Shown here: positions 62,637-64,000 of the stretch, piece by piece
Layout of the letters: every line of letters begins with the position of its first letter
How positions within the stretch are numbered: position 1 is the first letter of the stretch
NCBI RefSeq assembly: GCF_902859805.1
Contig: NZ_CADIKC010000001.1
Location: 806,001 to 870,000 of the forward strand
DNA: 64,000 bases
DNA from: Paraburkholderia sediminicola
GTDB taxonomy: Bacteria; Pseudomonadota; Gammaproteobacteria; Burkholderiales; Burkholderiaceae
Direction: 5' to 3'
The notes under the pieces: generated by a model
The model's database searches: none
What the model was told of the DNA's origin: nothing
What the model saw: the letters and a program-made list of their open reading frames with translations, nothing else
Made by a program: the position numbers and the translations under genes

Positions 62637-64000
62637 TCAGGCCGTGCCCTCAACGCACAACGCCCGCTTCAACGCATCTTCCACAAAGCTCGCGTCGAGT
62701 TGCCGACGGCGCGCACATACATGCTGGTCCGGCCGGATCAAATAGAACGTGCCGGGTTTGCCGTCGTAACGAGCGGCTGCAAGACCGTCGATGTCGTGCA
62801 CCACCTTCGCACCCAAAGCTGCAGCGACCTGCACATCGCCACTTGCCACCACAACGAGCTTCAGCGGAATCGGTCCACTTCGCAATGCATCCAACGCAGC
62901 TTGCGTCGCCTGATCGATACCTTCCGGGCCGCAGAACAGCACGCCCGTGAACTGCTGACCGAGTTGCTGTAACAGCCATGCCGATTGCCCGGCGGCATGA
63001 ACCGGTGCATCGACGCACGATGCGCCCGGCACCATCAGGCCTTCAAAGCTGTCGCTGTCCGCCGTATTCAGCGGGGAATCACGCAACACCGCGGGCACCG
63101 ACAAGCGACCGCTATTCGTCAACTGCCGTGCAAACGGGTGATGCCGCGCGAGCTTCAGCACAGCATCGCGGAACACGCGGCTAACCGGGCTTTTCGGCGT
63201 GATGAAATCGGTCGAACGGGTGGAGTTGCGGATGTTTTCGTCAGCGGCGAATTCGCGCTCGCTTGCATACGTATCGAGCAAAGCGTCGGCGGCTTTACCT
63301 TCGAGCACCATCGCGAGTTTCCATGCGAGGTTTTCCGCGTCCTGCACGCCGCTATTCGCGCCACGTGCGCCGAACGGCGACACGCCATGCGCGGAATCGC
63401 CCGCGAACAACACGTTGCCATGCCGGAAACGATCCATGCGCAGACACGAAAACGTATAGACGCTGACCCATTCCAGCTCGAACTTCGCATCCGGTCCAAG
63501 CAAGGCACGCACGCGCGGGATCACACGTTCCGGCGTTTTCTCCAGCACCGGATCGGCGTCCCAGCCCAACTGGAAATCGATCCGCCACACGTTATCCGGC
63601 TGACGATGCAACAGCACCGATTGATTCGGATGGAATGGTGGATCGAACCAGAACCAGCGCTCAGTCGGAAACTCCGCTTCCATCTTGACGTCGGCGATCA
63701 GAAAGCGATCTTTGAAGGTGACGCCGTGGCTGTCGAGTCCCATCAGATTGCGCATCGGACTGCGCGAGCCGTCGGCGGCCACCACATAGCGGCCGCGTAA
63801 CGGGTACTGACCATTCGGTGTGTCGACCGTCAGCGTCACACTGGCTTCAGCAGTACCGGCCGTGCCGTTCTGCTGCACGCCGACCACTTTGCTCTTCCAG
63901 CGGATCTCGAGATTCGGCATCTCCTGCGCGCGTTCGAGCAGAAAGCCTTCGACGTAGTACTGCTGCAGGTTGATGAACGCGGGCCGGTTATGACCCGCTT
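62637..64000 (-). CDS. FAD-dependent aromatic monooxygenase (MhpA-like), truncated by window edge
   Basis: The frame remains open to the right edge, so the N-terminal FAD-binding GxGxxG is outside; about 454 C-terminal residues remain. Visible motifs: 'GRYVVAADGSRSPMRNLMG' (DG motif), 'NVLFAGDSAHGVSPFGARGANSGVQDAENLAWKLAMVLEG' (second FAD motif GD). The thioredoxin-like C-terminal domain follows. It hydroxylates aromatic acids such as 3-(3-hydroxyphenyl)propionate. It is cotranscribed with DUF2783 and the ACS transporter. Confidence 0.92.
   Translation of the reverse strand, partial: AGHNRPAFINLQQYYVEGFLLERAQEMPNLEIRWKSKVVGVQQNGTAGTAEASVTLTVDTPNGQYPLRGRYVVAADGSRSPMRNLMGLDSHGVTFKDRFLIADVKMEAEFPTERWFWFDPPFHPNQSVLLHRQPDNVWRIDFQLGWDADPVLEKTPERVIPRVRALLGPDAKFELEWVSVYTFSCLRMDRFRHGNVLFAGDSAHGVSPFGARGANSGVQDAENLAWKLAMVLEGKAADALLDTYASEREFAADENIRNSTRSTDFITPKSPVSRVFRDAVLKLARHHPFARQLTNSGRLSVPAVLRDSPLNTADSDSFEGLMVPGASCVDAPVHAAGQSAWLLQQLGQQFTGVLFCGPEGIDQATQAALDALRSGPIPLKLVVVASGDVQVAAALGAKVVHDIDGLAAARYDGKPGTFYLIRPDQHVCARRRQLDASFVEDALKRALCVEGTA

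Overview
The window looks like chromosomal DNA of a GC-rich betaproteobacterium, most likely Burkholderia/Paraburkholderia. This is inferred from codon usage, GG/AGGAG-type ribosome binding sites, and family content such as YbfB-type and ACS-type MFS carriers, DUF2783, DUF3309, LysE/Lrp and a YjbH-type exopolysaccharide locus. No rRNA, tRNA, CRISPR array, transposase or phage gene was found.

Region 1 (about 0.5-19.4 kb) is the most unusual part: a dedicated double-glycine peptide export system with signalling parts attached. A minus-strand operon (9699 down to 506) encodes a twin-FHA membrane protein, an HlyD adaptor, a parvulin-type PPIase, an ABC exporter with two cyclic-nucleotide-binding domains plus a C39 peptidase, and a sigma-54 enhancer-binding protein. 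A NodT-type outer-membrane factor, two DUF4399 proteins, a caspase-SUMF1 fusion and a Hanks-type kinase with a DUF4384-like tail follow. Four small genes (11653-11937, 18313-18600, 18689-18973, 19157-19384) encode peptides with ungapped 26-residue leaders ending in Gly-Gly, the expected exporter substrates. Two of them lie in a long inverted duplication, and each has a -24/-12 (sigma-54) promoter. The operon's own enhancer-binding protein therefore probably switches on the cargo.

Region 2 (19.9-22.5 kb) holds a DUF3303 protein, a DHA2-type drug/proton antiporter and a small hypothetical gene. Region 3 (22.7-40.6 kb) is an exopolysaccharide locus of Wzx/Wzy type: WcaJ-like initiating transferase, YjbH-like outer-membrane protein, lipoprotein, Wza, four glycosyltransferases, Wzb phosphatase, Wzc tyrosine kinase, Wzy, Wzx and a convergent secreted GH26-like hydrolase. 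Its core (22.5-35.9 kb) is visibly more AT-rich than its flanks and was probably acquired.

Region 4 (41-52.6 kb) is mixed: tiny membrane proteins, LysE/Lrp pair, Ap4A phosphorylase divergent from trehalose-6-phosphate synthase, an FMN-dependent alpha-hydroxy-acid dehydrogenase, an MFS carrier, a nitroreductase behind a Fur-box-like site, and a genuine Sfp-type PPTase facing a PPTase-like protein that lacks the catalytic motifs.

Region 5 (52.8-60.8 kb) is a second candidate for an undescribed pathway. A quinone oxidoreductase and AraC regulator precede an operon of AlaX-type tRNA editing protein, RidA-like protein, PLP dehydratase, 2-oxopent-4-enoate hydratase, acetaldehyde dehydrogenase, 4-hydroxy-2-oxovalerate aldolase and pseudouridine-5'-phosphate glycosidase. 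A 17-bp motif (16/17 identical) lies before both transcription units. The gene order fits catabolism and detoxification of an unsaturated beta-hydroxy amino acid. Region 6 (60.8 kb to the end) is an MFS carrier, a DUF2783 protein and the C-terminal part of an MhpA-type FAD monooxygenase.
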